A DNA stretch of 64,000 nucleotides from NCBI RefSeq assembly GCF_027487935.1, contig NZ_JAIYCP010000009.1:83536-147535 (forward strand), in the 5' to 3' direction. Made by a program: the position numbers and the translations under genes. The notes beneath the pieces are model-generated. The model ran no database searches, was not told where the DNA came from, and worked only from the letters and a program-made list of their open reading frames with translations. The DNA comes from Brevundimonas sp. GTDB taxonomy: Bacteria; Pseudomonadota; Alphaproteobacteria; Caulobacterales; Caulobacteraceae. Positions 18,137 through 29,779 of this stretch are shown in pieces; the stretch's first letter is position 1, and every line of letters starts with the position of its first letter.

Positions 18137-19372
18137 ATGACCGCACTGCCCCTTGCCCGGACCCCCTCGCCCCTCCCGCATCAGAACGGCGCTCCGTATA
18201 CGGATGAACCAGTCGCCCTGCTTCAGCTCGATGGCTCCGATCCCGTCGAGGCGGCCTCGGCCGTCTATCGGGAGGTGCGGCGCGGCCGCCGGGTCGTCGC
18301 CGTCGCCTGTGGCGGCCCAACCGCAGCGGCCCGCCTGTCCGGCGCCCTCGATGCGATCGGCGTCATCGCCCTCCAGCCCGTGTCCGGATCGGCCGTGCTC
18401 GGCGCGGGGGTGACCCTGGTGCCCGGCCCGGAAACCGTCCCGGGCCGAAAGCGCCGCAGCCCGGCGCGCGTGCTGCGCATCGCCCTGGCCGGATGCGATG
18501 TGGTGGGCGGCGGTCTGCTGCCGCGCCTCCTTGCCGATCCCCGGTTCGAGGTGGTCGGCGTGCTGATTCGCGATCCGGCCCGGCCGCGCGACACCGTCAT
18601 CCCGGCGGGCCTCGCCCTCCGGGACCCCGCCGCCCTGCTGGCCCGCGAACCCGACATCCTGGTCGAGGCCATATCCGACGCCTCTGACGGCCTGGCCCTG
18701 ATCCGGGCGGCCCTGTCGCGCGGCGTGGATGTGGTCAGTGCCAACAAACAGGCCATCGGCGCCGACCTGCCCGGCCTGACCGCCCTGGCCGCCGCGGCCG
18801 GCGCACGCCTGCGCTATGCCGCCAGCGTCGGCGGCGGTGTCCCGATGATCGAGACGGTCCGGCGCGCCAGGGCCCATGGCGCGGTCGTGCGGATTGAGGC
18901 GGTTCTGAACGGGACCTGCAACTTCATCCTCAATCGGCTGGCCGAGAATCGGCCGTTTGAGGCCGCGCTGCAGGCCGCCCGGGAGGCCGGATTTGCGGAG
19001 GCGGACCCGTCCGCCGATCTGACCGGTCTGGATGCCGCCGCCAAGCTGGCCATCCTGGCCCATGAGGCGCTGGGCACCCTGCCGGCGGTGGAGGGAATCG
19101 TCCGCGAGACCCTCGCTGCCGACGGGACGCGTCCGCCCGGTCGGCTGCGGCAGCAGGCGCGGCTGGATGTCACCTGCGGCGCGCTCGGGGTCACCCTTTG
19201 CGCCGTCGACGGCGACCCGCTCTTCGCCGAACTTCCGGACGAGTGGAACGCCCTGCGGGTCACCACAGCGGACGGACGGGTCTTCACCGCGCGCGGACGG
19301 GGTGCCGGGCGAAGGCCGACGGCCGAAAGCGTCTGGGCCGACCTGACCGACCTCGCCGGGCCGGATGGCTGA
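18137..19372 (+). CDS. hom: Homoserine dehydrogenase
   Basis: A 411-residue protein that should reduce aspartate semialdehyde to homoserine. The first 110 residues are an extension with no clear family; its VALLQLDGSDPVEAASAVYR vaguely recalls the start of an aspartokinase, but the lysine-phosphate loop is absent. The dehydrogenase core follows: a Rossmann start (IALAGCDVVGGGLLPRL), the ANKQAIG segment, and the substrate domain with NGTCNFILNRL, EADPSADLTGLDAAAKLAIL. The nucleotide-binding loop reads GCDVVG where GxGxVG is expected, with aspartate at the second glycine. The ATG has GAGGAG just upstream. It completes a riboswitch-led metX-metB-hom operon that supplies homoserine directly to methionine synthesis. 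Confidence 0.85.
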   Translation: MTALPLARTPSPLPHQNGAPYTDEPVALLQLDGSDPVEAASAVYREVRRGRRVVAVACGGPTAAARLSGALDAIGVIALQPVSGSAVLGAGVTLVPGPETVPGRKRRSPARVLRIALAGCDVVGGGLLPRLLADPRFEVVGVLIRDPARPRDTVIPAGLALRDPAALLAREPDILVEAISDASDGLALIRAALSRGVDVVSANKQAIGADLPGLTALAAAAGARLRYAASVGGGVPMIETVRRARAHGAVVRIEAVLNGTCNFILNRLAENRPFEAALQAAREAGFAEADPSADLTGLDAAAKLAILAHEALGTLPAVEGIVRETLAADGTRPPGRLRQQARLDVTCGALGVTLCAVDGDPLFAELPDEWNALRVTTADGRVFTARGRGAGRRPTAESVWADLTDLAGPDG

Positions 19373-19581
19373 TTAAGGTAAACGCCTCCGGCTCACGATA
19401 ACCAAATGCCGGTTACGGGCACTGCCTCCGAGCCGCTGCCTCGCGGGCCGGACATCTGAAAAATCGGGCGCGACGGTCAGCGAAATCCGGGAAATTCAGA
19501 TGGGCGTTCACAATTTTGTAGTCAGCTGCGGCTAATGGACCTATAGTTACTTCTCAACTCATCTCCCCCGGAGTCCGTCTG

Positions 19582-19806
19582 ATGAAAAAAACCATTGCCG
19601 CCATCACCGCCGGCCTCCTGCTCGTTGCGGGCCAGGCCGTCGCCCAGAACAACAGCGCGACCGTCCGCGTCGGTGACCGCGTCGGTGCCCAGGCCGGTGC
19701 CTCCAGCGAATTCGCCGGCATCCCGATCGCCGTGCTGCTCATCGGCGGCGCTGCCCTGATCGGCGTGATCGTTGTCGCCACCGACGACGACAGCGACAGC
19801 AACTAA
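19582..19806 (+). CDS. Small secreted membrane protein (paralogue of 48852-49073)
   Basis: A 74-residue protein with a signal peptide (KKTIAAITAGLLLVAGQAVA), a conserved-looking middle (RVGDRVGA, SEFAG) and one membrane segment (VLLIGGAALIGVIVVA), ending in an acidic tail. About two thirds of its residues are identical to the small protein in the polysaccharide locus at 48852. An AT-rich TATAGT and CCGGAG upstream are a possible -10 box and ribosome binding site. A strong terminator follows. The function is unknown; it is a single-gene unit. Confidence 0.78.
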   Translation: MKKTIAAITAGLLLVAGQAVAQNNSATVRVGDRVGAQAGASSEFAGIPIAVLLIGGAALIGVIVVATDDDSDSN

Positions 19807-19835
19807 GCTTTCCAGCCTCTCGGCTGAGAGAATCG

Positions 19836-19868
19836 CCCCCGTCGCACCAGCGGCGGGGGTTTTTCTTT
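19836..19868 (+). terminator. Rho-independent terminator behind the small membrane protein
   Basis: CCCCCGTCGC (19836-19845) pairs with GCGGCGGGGG (19850-19859), one G-U pair, loop ACCA. A TTTTTCTTT run follows. It lies 30 bases past the stop codon. Confidence 0.88.
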
Positions 19869-19978
19869 GGCCCCGAACCGCGCGCCCGGACCTCGAATCA
19901 GCGCCCCTGACGCAACCGGGTGCGCATTCCCGTTTCCCGGTCTAGGCTCGTCCCGACCTGAGTCCGGGGAGGGACCCA

Positions 19979-21637
19979 ATGACCGACAACGCCTCAGCCG
20001 CCGATCACACCGTCGATCGTGACGACCGGCTCGTCATCCTCGCCTCCTCGGTCGGGACGGTGATCGAATGGTACGACTTCTACCTCTACGGCTCACTGGC
20101 CGCGATCATCACCGTCCAGTTCTTCTCGGGGGTAAATGAGACGACCGGCTATATCTTTGCCCTGATGGCCTTCGCCGCCGGCTTTGCCGTGCGGCCGTTC
20201 GGGGCCATCTTCTTCGGCCGGCTGGGTGACCTTTGGGGGCGCAAGAATACCTTTCTGGTGACCATGCTGCTGATGGGGTTGTCGACCTTTGTGGTCGGCC
20301 TCCTGCCATCCTACGCCGCCATCGGCGTGGCGGCGCCGATCATCCTCATCGCCATGCGGCTGCTGCAGGGACTGGCGCTCGGCGGGGAGTATGGCGGGGC
20401 CGCCACCTATGTCGCCGAACACGCGCCGCCCGGAAAGCGAGGCCTCTACACCAGCTTCATCCAGATCACCGCGACCGCCGGCCTCCTGCTCAGCCTTGTG
20501 GTCATCCTCGGTGTACGGACGGTTGTCGGCGAGGACGCCTTCAAGGACTGGGGCTGGCGCATCCCCTTCCTCGTCTCGATCCTGCTGCTGGGCGTGTCGC
20601 TGTGGATCCGGCTCAGACTGGCCGAAAGCCCGGCTTTTGCCCGCATGAAGGCCGAGGGCAAGGGATCGAAAACGCCGCTCAAGGACAGTTTCGGCAAATG
20701 GCCGAACCTGAAACTGGTGCTTCTGGCCCTGGTCGGCCTGACGGCAGGTCAGGCGGTGGTCTGGTATACGGGCCAGTTCTATGCCCTGTTCTTTCTCGAA
20801 AAGACGCTCAAGGTCGACGGCCCCCTGGCCAATATCCTGATCGCCATCTCGCTCCTCCTGGCGACGCCCTTCTTCGTCTTCTGGGGCTGGCTGTCGGACA
20901 AGGTCGGCCGCAAGCCGATCATCCTGACCGGCTGCCTGCTGGCGGCCCTGACCTACTTTCCCCTCTTCCATGCCCTGACCGGCGCGGCCAATCCGCAACT
21001 GGCCGCAGCCACGGCCAGCGCCCCGGTCAGCGTCCATGCCGATCCTTCCGACTGCGCCTTCCAGTTCGACCCGGTCGGCAAGACCGTGTTCGACAGCTCC
21101 TGCGATCTGGCCAAGTCGTACCTGGCCAAGGCCGGTGTCACCTACGTCAATGTCGCCGCTCCGGCGGGATCGACGGCCGAGGTCCGTATCGGTGATGTCG
21201 TCGTCAACAGCTTCGATGGCGGCGATCTGTCCCGCCCCGACTTCGCCGCCCGCAAGACGGAATGGGAAGCCGGCCTCGGCACCGCCCTGGCCTCAGCCGG
21301 CTATCCCGCAAAGGCCGACAGCGCGCTCGTCAACAGGCCGCTGGTGGTCGCCATCCTGTTCGTACTGGTGATGTTTGTGACCATGGTCTACGGCCCGATC
21401 GCGGCGGCCCTGGTGGAGATGTTCCCGACCAACATCCGCTACACCTCGATGTCCCTGCCCTATCACATCGGCAACGGCTGGTTCGGCGGCTTCCTTCCGA
21501 CCACAGCCTTCGCCATGGTCGCCGCGACCGGCAACATCTACTACGGCCTCTGGTATCCGGTCGTGGTGGCGCTCGTCACTGTGGTGGTCGGCTTCCTGTT
21601 CATCCGTGACCGGAAGGATGTGGACCTGCACGCCTGA
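19979..21637 (+). CDS. MFS transporter of the metabolite:H+ symporter (MHS) group
   Basis: A 552-residue transporter with 12 predicted membrane segments, resembling ProP/KgtP-type symporters. IEWYDFYLYGSLA near residue 28 is the typical first helix. The loop GRLGDLWGRKNTFLVTMLLM carries the MFS signature between helices 2 and 3, and LQGLALGGEYGGAATYVAEH is the MHS hallmark in helix 4. An unusual soluble stretch of about 110 residues lies between helices 10 and 11 (about residues 345-455, including two cysteines in DCAFQF and SSCDLA). It should face the periplasm. The substrate is likely a small carboxylate or an osmolyte. The gene ends near a small convergent gene. Confidence 0.85.
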   Translation: MTDNASAADHTVDRDDRLVILASSVGTVIEWYDFYLYGSLAAIITVQFFSGVNETTGYIFALMAFAAGFAVRPFGAIFFGRLGDLWGRKNTFLVTMLLMGLSTFVVGLLPSYAAIGVAAPIILIAMRLLQGLALGGEYGGAATYVAEHAPPGKRGLYTSFIQITATAGLLLSLVVILGVRTVVGEDAFKDWGWRIPFLVSILLLGVSLWIRLRLAESPAFARMKAEGKGSKTPLKDSFGKWPNLKLVLLALVGLTAGQAVVWYTGQFYALFFLEKTLKVDGPLANILIAISLLLATPFFVFWGWLSDKVGRKPIILTGCLLAALTYFPLFHALTGAANPQLAAATASAPVSVHADPSDCAFQFDPVGKTVFDSSCDLAKSYLAKAGVTYVNVAAPAGSTAEVRIGDVVVNSFDGGDLSRPDFAARKTEWEAGLGTALASAGYPAKADSALVNRPLVVAILFVLVMFVTMVYGPIAAALVEMFPTNIRYTSMSLPYHIGNGWFGGFLPTTAFAMVAATGNIYYGLWYPVVVALVTVVVGFLFIRDRKDVDLHA

Positions 21638-21652
21638 CAGGGCCCGGGCCGG

Positions 21653-21907
21653 CTACAGCAGGGAGGTGGCGTTGCGCTTCTCTTCACGCCGGGCATCCGC
21701 CTGGCTCTGGGACTGATCCATCTTGCGAACGGCCTCTGCCGTCTGTGCGTCGTCCGCCGGACTGCGCCCGGGCCGCAGCACATAGGTGGCCAGCAGGGCG
21801 ATAACCAGGACCAGCAGAACGCCGGTCGCAATCCAGGGAAGCGAGGGATTGTCGTGCCTGGACTTGAAACGGTCGTTCGCCAATGTATCGGCTCCATACA
21901 CCGGCAC
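21653..21907 (-). CDS. Small single-pass membrane protein, unknown
   Basis: An 84-residue protein: a short polar N-terminus, one membrane helix (WIATGVLLVLVIALLATYVL) and a charged, glutamine/arginine-rich C-terminal helix (DQSQSQADARREEKRN). No family is recognised. The start is GTG at 21907, with a second GTG two codons later; no ribosome binding site stands out. It is convergent with the transporter and divergent from acs. Confidence 0.55.
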   Translation of the reverse strand: MPVYGADTLANDRFKSRHDNPSLPWIATGVLLVLVIALLATYVLRPGRSPADDAQTAEAVRKMDQSQSQADARREEKRNATSLL

Positions 21908-22030
21908 GGGTCCGGCGATGGGTTCTATCAGAGGGGCAAGGCAAACGCGATGTGCAGCCTCCCGCTTAGCGCCTAATCTTCCGGAACCAGAACCCGCCAG
22001 CCCGGTTCACCGCAGATCGAGTCCATCGCC

Positions 22031-23974
<1,944 letters not shown>

Positions 23975-23994
23975 GAATTTGGCCGGCCCATTCC

Positions 23995-26900
23995 TCAATG
24001 CCAGGGATCGAAGTCCGTCAGCCGGGGGATATCCCCGAAATCCTCCTGCAGAAGATGTAGACCATGAGGTCCGTGGACCGTCAGGGCATTGTCACCAGGG
24101 AGTTGCAACGACCACAGCAGATCGTCACCGTCAGGACGGGTCGGGCCAGGATCGAGATGGATAACGTCGAGATTTCCGGGGAGCACCTGCGGGTCTCCGG
24201 AATGGGAAGGCACCAGGAAGGCGTCGTGCAACGCCGGCAGCACCTTGGCCTGGAAAACGCCGTGCCGGTTCATCCCCTGCACGCCGTCGAGCCCGGCGAT
24301 CGGGTCGTCGGCGACCGACGGATCTCCCTGACCGAAGGGCCCTCAAAGGCGTCTGTGTGGGTCGGCGGGAGGTCTGCCGCGTGAGGACTGACGAAGGCAC
24401 CCGGACCGGATTGCGCCTGACCGCTCGACTCTCCCTCGTCAGTCGAGCCCGAAGGCTGGGCAGCGTTTGAGCCATAGGTGAGCACTGTCGTGGTGCCGTC
24501 GGACAGAAAGCGCAACGTTTCGACGCTGTTGACGAACGTTGAACCGTCACGGCCCGCGACGCTGTCGACCACGCGGTAGCCCGCCCCTTCAGCTGTCACA
24601 GTATACTGGCTCTTGCTCCCCCGGAAGTGAGCCTCGTCCTGACCGTTGCCTCCGTTCATAACGTCACTGCCCCCCAGGCCGTTGAGGACATCATCACCCG
24701 CTCCGCCGTCGAGCACATTGTTCCCGGCATTGCCGATCAATGTGTTGGGCAGGCTGTTGCCGGTCAGGTCGATGCTGCTGGTTCCCCCACTGTCGCGGGT
24801 CTGCAGGGTCTCGACATAGGTGCCCTCGGCCAGCACGAAATTGACGCTGGTCAGGACAGCGTCATTGCCCCCGGCTGCCGCCTCGACAACGCTGACGCCG
24901 AGGTTGTCGATGTAATAGCGGTCATCGCCCCCCAGGCCCGCCAGGACATCCGCGCCACCGCCACCGAAGATCATGTTGGCCCCGGCATTGCCGGTGATCT
25001 GGTTGGCCAGACTGTTGCCCGTCAGCGTGAGATTCAAGGTACCGGCCGCGTCGGCGGCCGCGACGGCCTCCACAAAAACCCCTTCCTGAAGCATGAAATC
25101 GACCGTCGTGAATACGGTATCGAAGCCCTCGCCATCCACCTCTGCGATCGAGTCAAACGTGTTGGTGATCCAGTAGGAGTCGTCTCCGCCCCGGCCGATC
25201 AGAACGTCCAGCCCGCCCCCTGACCGGATCTCGTTGCCGAGGTCGTTTCCGACCAGTTTCTGACCCAGGTTTGACATTCCCGTCAGGTTTTCAACATTGG
25301 CGGTCAGGGTATAGGTGGACAGTTCGGTCCGGACCTCGTCGATTCCGGCTCCCGTGAGCTCGACAACCATGTCGCCCCGGCCCACCAGATAGAGGTCGTC
25401 GCCAGCGCCCCCTTCGAATGTATCACGCCCGGTCCCACCGGCGATGGTATTCGCCGATGCATTGCCGAACAGGTGTTGGGCGCTGTTGGATGTGCCCCTC
25501 AGGATCTCGACGTTTTCGGTGAGTGTATAAGTGGCCAGCGCGGTACGCACCTCGTCCACACCCTCGCCCGGTGCCTCCACAACAATGTCGCCCGTTCCGA
25601 CAGTATAGACGTCGTCGCCGCCCGCGCCCACGAAGGTATCCGCGCCGGCCCCTCCGGAGAGGTGATTGCCGAGGCTGTTGTCCGTCAGCGCCTGTCCCGA
25701 AACCGCAAGGCCGACCAGGTCCTCGACATTGTCCGCCAGCGCATAGCTCGCAAGATGGGTCCGGACCGTATCGTACCCACCATCGGCCAGTTCGACGACC
25801 CCGTCTGCGTCGCCGACGATATAGGTGTAATCGCCAAGACCGCCCGTGAACGTGTCCGCGCCCGCTCCGCCCTGGATCAGGTTGGCGGTATCGTTGCCGG
25901 TAAGGGACTGGCCGCCGGACGACGTCCCCGTGAGGCGTTCAACGCTTGCGCCCAGGGCATAGCTGGCGAGCGAGGTCTGAACCTCGTCGTCGCCTTCACC
26001 GGAGGCCTCAGCGACGTCGTCGAGCGCCGAGTCCACGATATAGACGTCGTTACCGCGGCCACCGCGCAGTATGTCCGCCCCCGCGTTGCCATCGAGAAGG
26101 TCGTCGCCATCGCCGCCAGTCAGCTCATTGGAGGCTGCGTCTCCGTGCAACTCGTCATCGCCCGAGGTGCCGATCAAGCCCTCGATGCCCGCAAGAGTCT
26201 GGCCCTCGCCACTGACAAGCGCCGTTCCCGCCGCCAGATCAGCGACAATGCCGCCAGCCATCCCACTGAAGTCGACGATGTCGCGCCCGGTACCGCCGTC
26301 GATGGCGTCAACGCCGAGCGACCCGAGGATGAGGTCGTCCCCTCCGGCGGATGTCAGCACATCGTCACCGTTCGCGCCGCCCATCGTATCGGCATCACCA
26401 GAGCCGACAATCGCCACCCGTCCGTCTGCAAAGGTCGTGACCTGCTGATTTGCGCTGATCACGAAACGCAGCATTCCCGTCGCCAGCGCGACCTCGGCGT
26501 TATAGACACCCCCGATCGGCAGGCCGACCACGAGGTCGTACTGCCCCTGGCTGAGGTAGCCGGAACCGCTGTCCACCACCCGGGCGAGGACCAGATCGCT
26601 TTGCTCGAGGGGCGTCAGTCTCAGCGACCGGCCGAACTGGTTATCCTCGCCGTTCTCACCGAGGACCCTGAAGGTGACGACATCCCCCTGGACGAACTGG
26701 TTCCAGAAGACATAGACGAAATCGTCCGCGTGCCCCACGATATTCAGCGCCCCATCGCCGTTCAGGTCGGCCAGCGCCATCGCCTCGAAGTCGGTGCTTC
26801 CTGCGGCGGCGATGTCGAGGCGCTCGAACACCCCTTCGTAACTCATGAAGATCGAGATCATCCCCGGTCCCCCGATGATGATGTCCTGCCAACCGTTCCC

Positions 26901-27728
26901 GTCGAGGTCGCCGACATTGCTGCCGTAGCCGCCGACGAACTGGGAGCCGGTCAGAACCCCCCTGTCGACAAAGGCACCGTCGACATTTTCGACCAGTTGC
27001 GGGCCGAGATGCTGGGGACGCAGGACGAGGTCGAAATCCCCGTCATTGTCAAAATCGACCAGGTTTGCGCCTTCGTCGAACAGGAAGGTCGACAGGGGCT
27101 GGGCGAGGAAATGGTCGCCCTGGTTGAGGAACAGGTGGCTGCCGACATAAAGGTCGATTCAGCCGTCAAAATTGACATCGGCACCCTGGGCACCCTCCAC
27201 CCGATACCGGGCAGGCAGGTTGGAAAGGCCGACATTCTAGACCTCGGCGACGTTATCGCCCAGAACCCCGCCGCCTTCGTTGAGAAGAAGATAAGCGGAA
27301 TCAACGCCCAAAAGGTGTGTGTAGACGGGGCTATAGATATCGACGAGCCCATCGTTGTTGAAGTCGGCGGCGACAATCGTCTCGCCGAACCCGATGATGT
27401 CCGGTCGTTCTTCCACCCGTGAGAAGCCGCCGGCACCGTCGCCGAACAGGATCAGGGTGAAGGAACCGGTCACGTTGGCATCTGAATAGACGTTCCAGAC
27501 GACATCCAGATTGCCGTCGCCATCGAGATCCAGAACGCGGTTGTCACGGTTTATGCGCCCCTGATAGCCTGCAACGATGAGGTCCAGCGCGAGCGATGGC
27601 GCGATGTTGAACGTCCAGTCGCCCAGGTTCAAAAAGCCGAAGGGCTCAAGCAGTCCATCGTTGTTGAAGTCACCAATGGCGGGAAAGGCAGAGGATTCGC
27701 CGATCAGTTGTCCAGCGGAAAACGTCAT
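23995..27728 (-). pseudogene. Broken FG-GAP/RTX calcium-binding protein gene
   Basis: Read as one frame from the ATG at 27728 (AGGTGA upstream), this encodes about 1240 residues. The first 370 are FG-GAP/VCBS-type repeats (DFNNDGLLEPFG, DFNNDGLVDIYS, DFDNDGDFDLVL, DLDGNGWQDIII). RTX calcium-binding repeats (GGAGDDLYLVG and similar) follow. Three lesions break it. An in-frame TAG lies at 27237-27239 and an in-frame TGA at 27159-27161, yet the same frame stays repeat-like before, between and after both. A one-base loss seems to lie near GGGCCC at 24337-24342; past it the shifted frame continues 110 codons with good codon use to a stop at 23995. It would be a type I-secreted surface protein if intact. 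Intact partial products from internal starts remain possible. Confidence 0.8.
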
Positions 27729-27933
27729 CTTTTCACCTGAGCTTAACACCCCACCCTTGCTTACACCAAAGGACTCCGAATTCCGACATTGCTGTGCCGG
27801 AGCGGGGTCGGTCGGGTCATTTGGTTCGAGTCGGGATGTCAGGGACCGGAGCGACGCTGTTCCGCAAGCATCCTGGCCGCCGGACGGACCATGATTCGGC
27901 ACCGACTATGAGGCGGTCCGGACCGTCCGGTTC

Positions 27934-29085
27934 TTATCTCGAAGGCGGATCATAAAGGGCGATGGTCCGCGCCACGACATGGTCGAGGGCGAATTCGGTC
28001 TCGACCAATCGTCGACCCGCCAGGCCATACTGCCTTCGCAGTGCACCGTCCTCGATCAGGCTCTGGAGGGCATCAGCCAGACGCTCGAACTCGCGCGCCG
28101 GGGCGAGCAGGCCGGTCTCGCCCGACACGACAATTTCCCGGCATCCGGGCACGTCCGTGGCGACGATCGCGCGACCGACGGCCGCGGCCTCGATCAGGGC
28201 CTTGGGAACGCCCTCTCGGTAGGACGGCAAACAGACGAGATTGCAGCCCGCCAGCACTGCGGTCATGTCGGACCGGAAACCCCAGGCCTCCACGCTACCC
28301 TGCGCGACGGCCTGGTCGATCTCCTCCTGGGAGACAGCGTCGGGATTGACGGGGTCGACAGAGCCGACCAGCGCAAACCGGGCCTTCACGCCACGCTGGC
28401 GCAGAAGCTGAGCCGCTGAGATGAACTCCCGAAGCCCCTTGGTCGCGATAAGCCGGGCCGGGAAGACGATGACCGGCACATCGGTATCAGGTTCCGGCGA
28501 GAGGGCGAACTCCGAAATGTCGACGCCGGACCCCGGGATCAGCACAGACTGGGCTGCCGGGGCGACGCCTCGCGACACGAAAAGCTTCATGTCGTCGCCG
28601 TTCTGGAAGATGGTCACCGTGTTCCGGTTCCACAACAGCGTCTTCAGGACCTGCTCGATACCGCCCCGGATCAGCCGGTTCTTGAACCCGTCGGAGATAT
28701 AGGTAGCCCCGAGGCCGGTGACGGTCGTCACGGTCCGCGGCAAACGGCCGAAGAGCCGCGCCAGGGCTGTGACGAACATCCCTTTCAGGCCCGTGGCGTG
28801 CACCACGTCCGGCTTCGCGGTCCCGACGTGGCGGGCCAGGTTGAAGGCCGCCGTCATGTCCCCAAGCGGATCAATGCCTCGGCGTCCGCCGGACAGGAAG
28901 ACCGGGGTCACCTGCTCGACCGTCAGCTGCGCCGTGAACCCCTCCATGTCCGGCGCGGCCAGCGCGACACGGTACCCCCGCCGCAAGGCTTCGCGGGCAA
29001 CCCCGATGCGATGGTTGAAGAACGACGCCGTGCTGCTCGTCACGAAAAGCACGAGGGGTGAGGAGATCGGGGCCGAAGACTGCAT
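27934..29085 (-). CDS. Glycosyltransferase family 4
   Basis: A 383-residue GT4-type glycosyltransferase, transferring a sugar from a nucleotide donor during repeat-unit assembly on the inner membrane face. The N-domain (FFNHRIGVAREALRRGYRV, VVHATGLKG) is of the WbpH/PglA-like type. The C-domain has FPARLIATKGLREFI and the REGVPKALIEAAAVGRAIVATDVPG donor site with its two glutamates. The start at 29085 is chosen because the longer frame to 29175 would overlap the previous gene. It is the last gene of a leftward seven-gene operon. Donor and linkage are not predictable. Confidence 0.85.
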   Translation of the reverse strand: MQSSAPISSPLVLFVTSSTASFFNHRIGVAREALRRGYRVALAAPDMEGFTAQLTVEQVTPVFLSGGRRGIDPLGDMTAAFNLARHVGTAKPDVVHATGLKGMFVTALARLFGRLPRTVTTVTGLGATYISDGFKNRLIRGGIEQVLKTLLWNRNTVTIFQNGDDMKLFVSRGVAPAAQSVLIPGSGVDISEFALSPEPDTDVPVIVFPARLIATKGLREFISAAQLLRQRGVKARFALVGSVDPVNPDAVSQEEIDQAVAQGSVEAWGFRSDMTAVLAGCNLVCLPSYREGVPKALIEAAAVGRAIVATDVPGCREIVVSGETGLLAPAREFERLADALQSLIEDGALRRQYGLAGRRLVETEFALDHVVARTIALYDPPSR

Positions 29086-29143
29086 GGGTAGAAAATCGCC
29101 AAATGACAGGGGGTCGTGGTCGAGGGGCGGGGCTCGGGTCGCG

Positions 29144-29722
29144 CTAACCTGCGCGGATCCGGTCGCCCTGGCCACGACCGCCGAGGGTCTGGAAAATCAG
29201 TCCGAAATACTGCGGCACGGACGGTCGCGCGGCCCAGATCGCATCTTCTTCGGCCAGGGCGACCGGCGTTGACATGTCCAGGCCCTGGACCTGGGCGGGT
29301 CCGGTCACCCCGGGGCGCACCTGGAAGACGCCCCGCGCGCGACGGGCTTCGATCAGTTCGACCTGGCTGGGCAGGCAGGGACGCGGGCCCACCAGGCTCA
29401 TGTCCCCCCGGATCACGTTCCAGAGCTGCGGCAGCTCATCAAGCTTGAGATGGCGAAGCCGGCGGCCCAGCGGGGTCACCGCCGAGGCCTGCACCTCGTG
29501 CGTTCCGGCCACCGGCGTACCCATCGACATGGTGCGGAGTTTGAGGCAGGTGAATCGCCGCTCGTTCAGCCCCACCCGTTCCTGGCGGAACAGGGCCGGG
29601 CCGGGGCTGTCACGCCGCACAAGCAGCCCGACCACAACGACGACAGGCAGCAGCAGCAGGCCGCCGCCGAGGGCGGCGGCGAAGTCTACGCAACGTATTA
29701 CTCCGGTATGAATCGTCTTCAT
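29144..29722 (-). CDS. Phosphoglycosyl transferase (bacterial sugar transferase), initiating enzyme
   Basis: A 192-residue small monotopic phosphoglycosyl transferase. It moves a sugar phosphate from a UDP-sugar to undecaprenyl phosphate and so starts the polysaccharide repeat. One re-entrant hydrophobic helix (LGGGLLLLPVVVVVGLLV) is followed by SPGPALFRQERVG, KLRTM, and DELPQLWNVIRGDMSLVGPRP, which are the conserved family blocks. There is no N-terminal CoA-binding domain, so it is of the short PglC/WbaP-catalytic-domain kind. It lies between asnB-like and glycosyltransferase genes. The start at 29722 is chosen; an upstream GTG at 29737 is possible. Confidence 0.88.
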   Translation of the reverse strand: MKTIHTGVIRCVDFAAALGGGLLLLPVVVVVGLLVRRDSPGPALFRQERVGLNERRFTCLKLRTMSMGTPVAGTHEVQASAVTPLGRRLRHLKLDELPQLWNVIRGDMSLVGPRPCLPSQVELIEARRARGVFQVRPGVTGPAQVQGLDMSTPVALAEEDAIWAARPSVPQYFGLIFQTLGGRGQGDRIRAG

Positions 29723-29779
29723 GTCGCTTTCGGTCACGCTGAAGTAAGGGCGGGTGCGGGCCCGTGTACCACGCCGGGG

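Noticed and set aside
18137..18480. A bifunctional aspartokinase-homoserine dehydrogenase
   Set aside because: The N-terminal part is only about 110 residues and lacks the kinase lysine loop and ACT domains.
24627..27422. Long plus-strand open frames across the RTX gene, including one of 649 codons
   Set aside because: They mirror the repeat structure of the minus-strand coding sequence and have no domain or plausible start.
26951..27436. A minus-strand frame in another phase at the interrupted part of the RTX gene, as an alternative explanation by frameshift
   Set aside because: Its translation has no FG-GAP pattern, while the original phase keeps it on both sides of the two stop codons.
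29086..29175. An earlier start for the last glycosyltransferase of the operon
   Set aside because: It would overlap the sugar-transferase gene by 32 bases and adds residues with no similarity to the fold.
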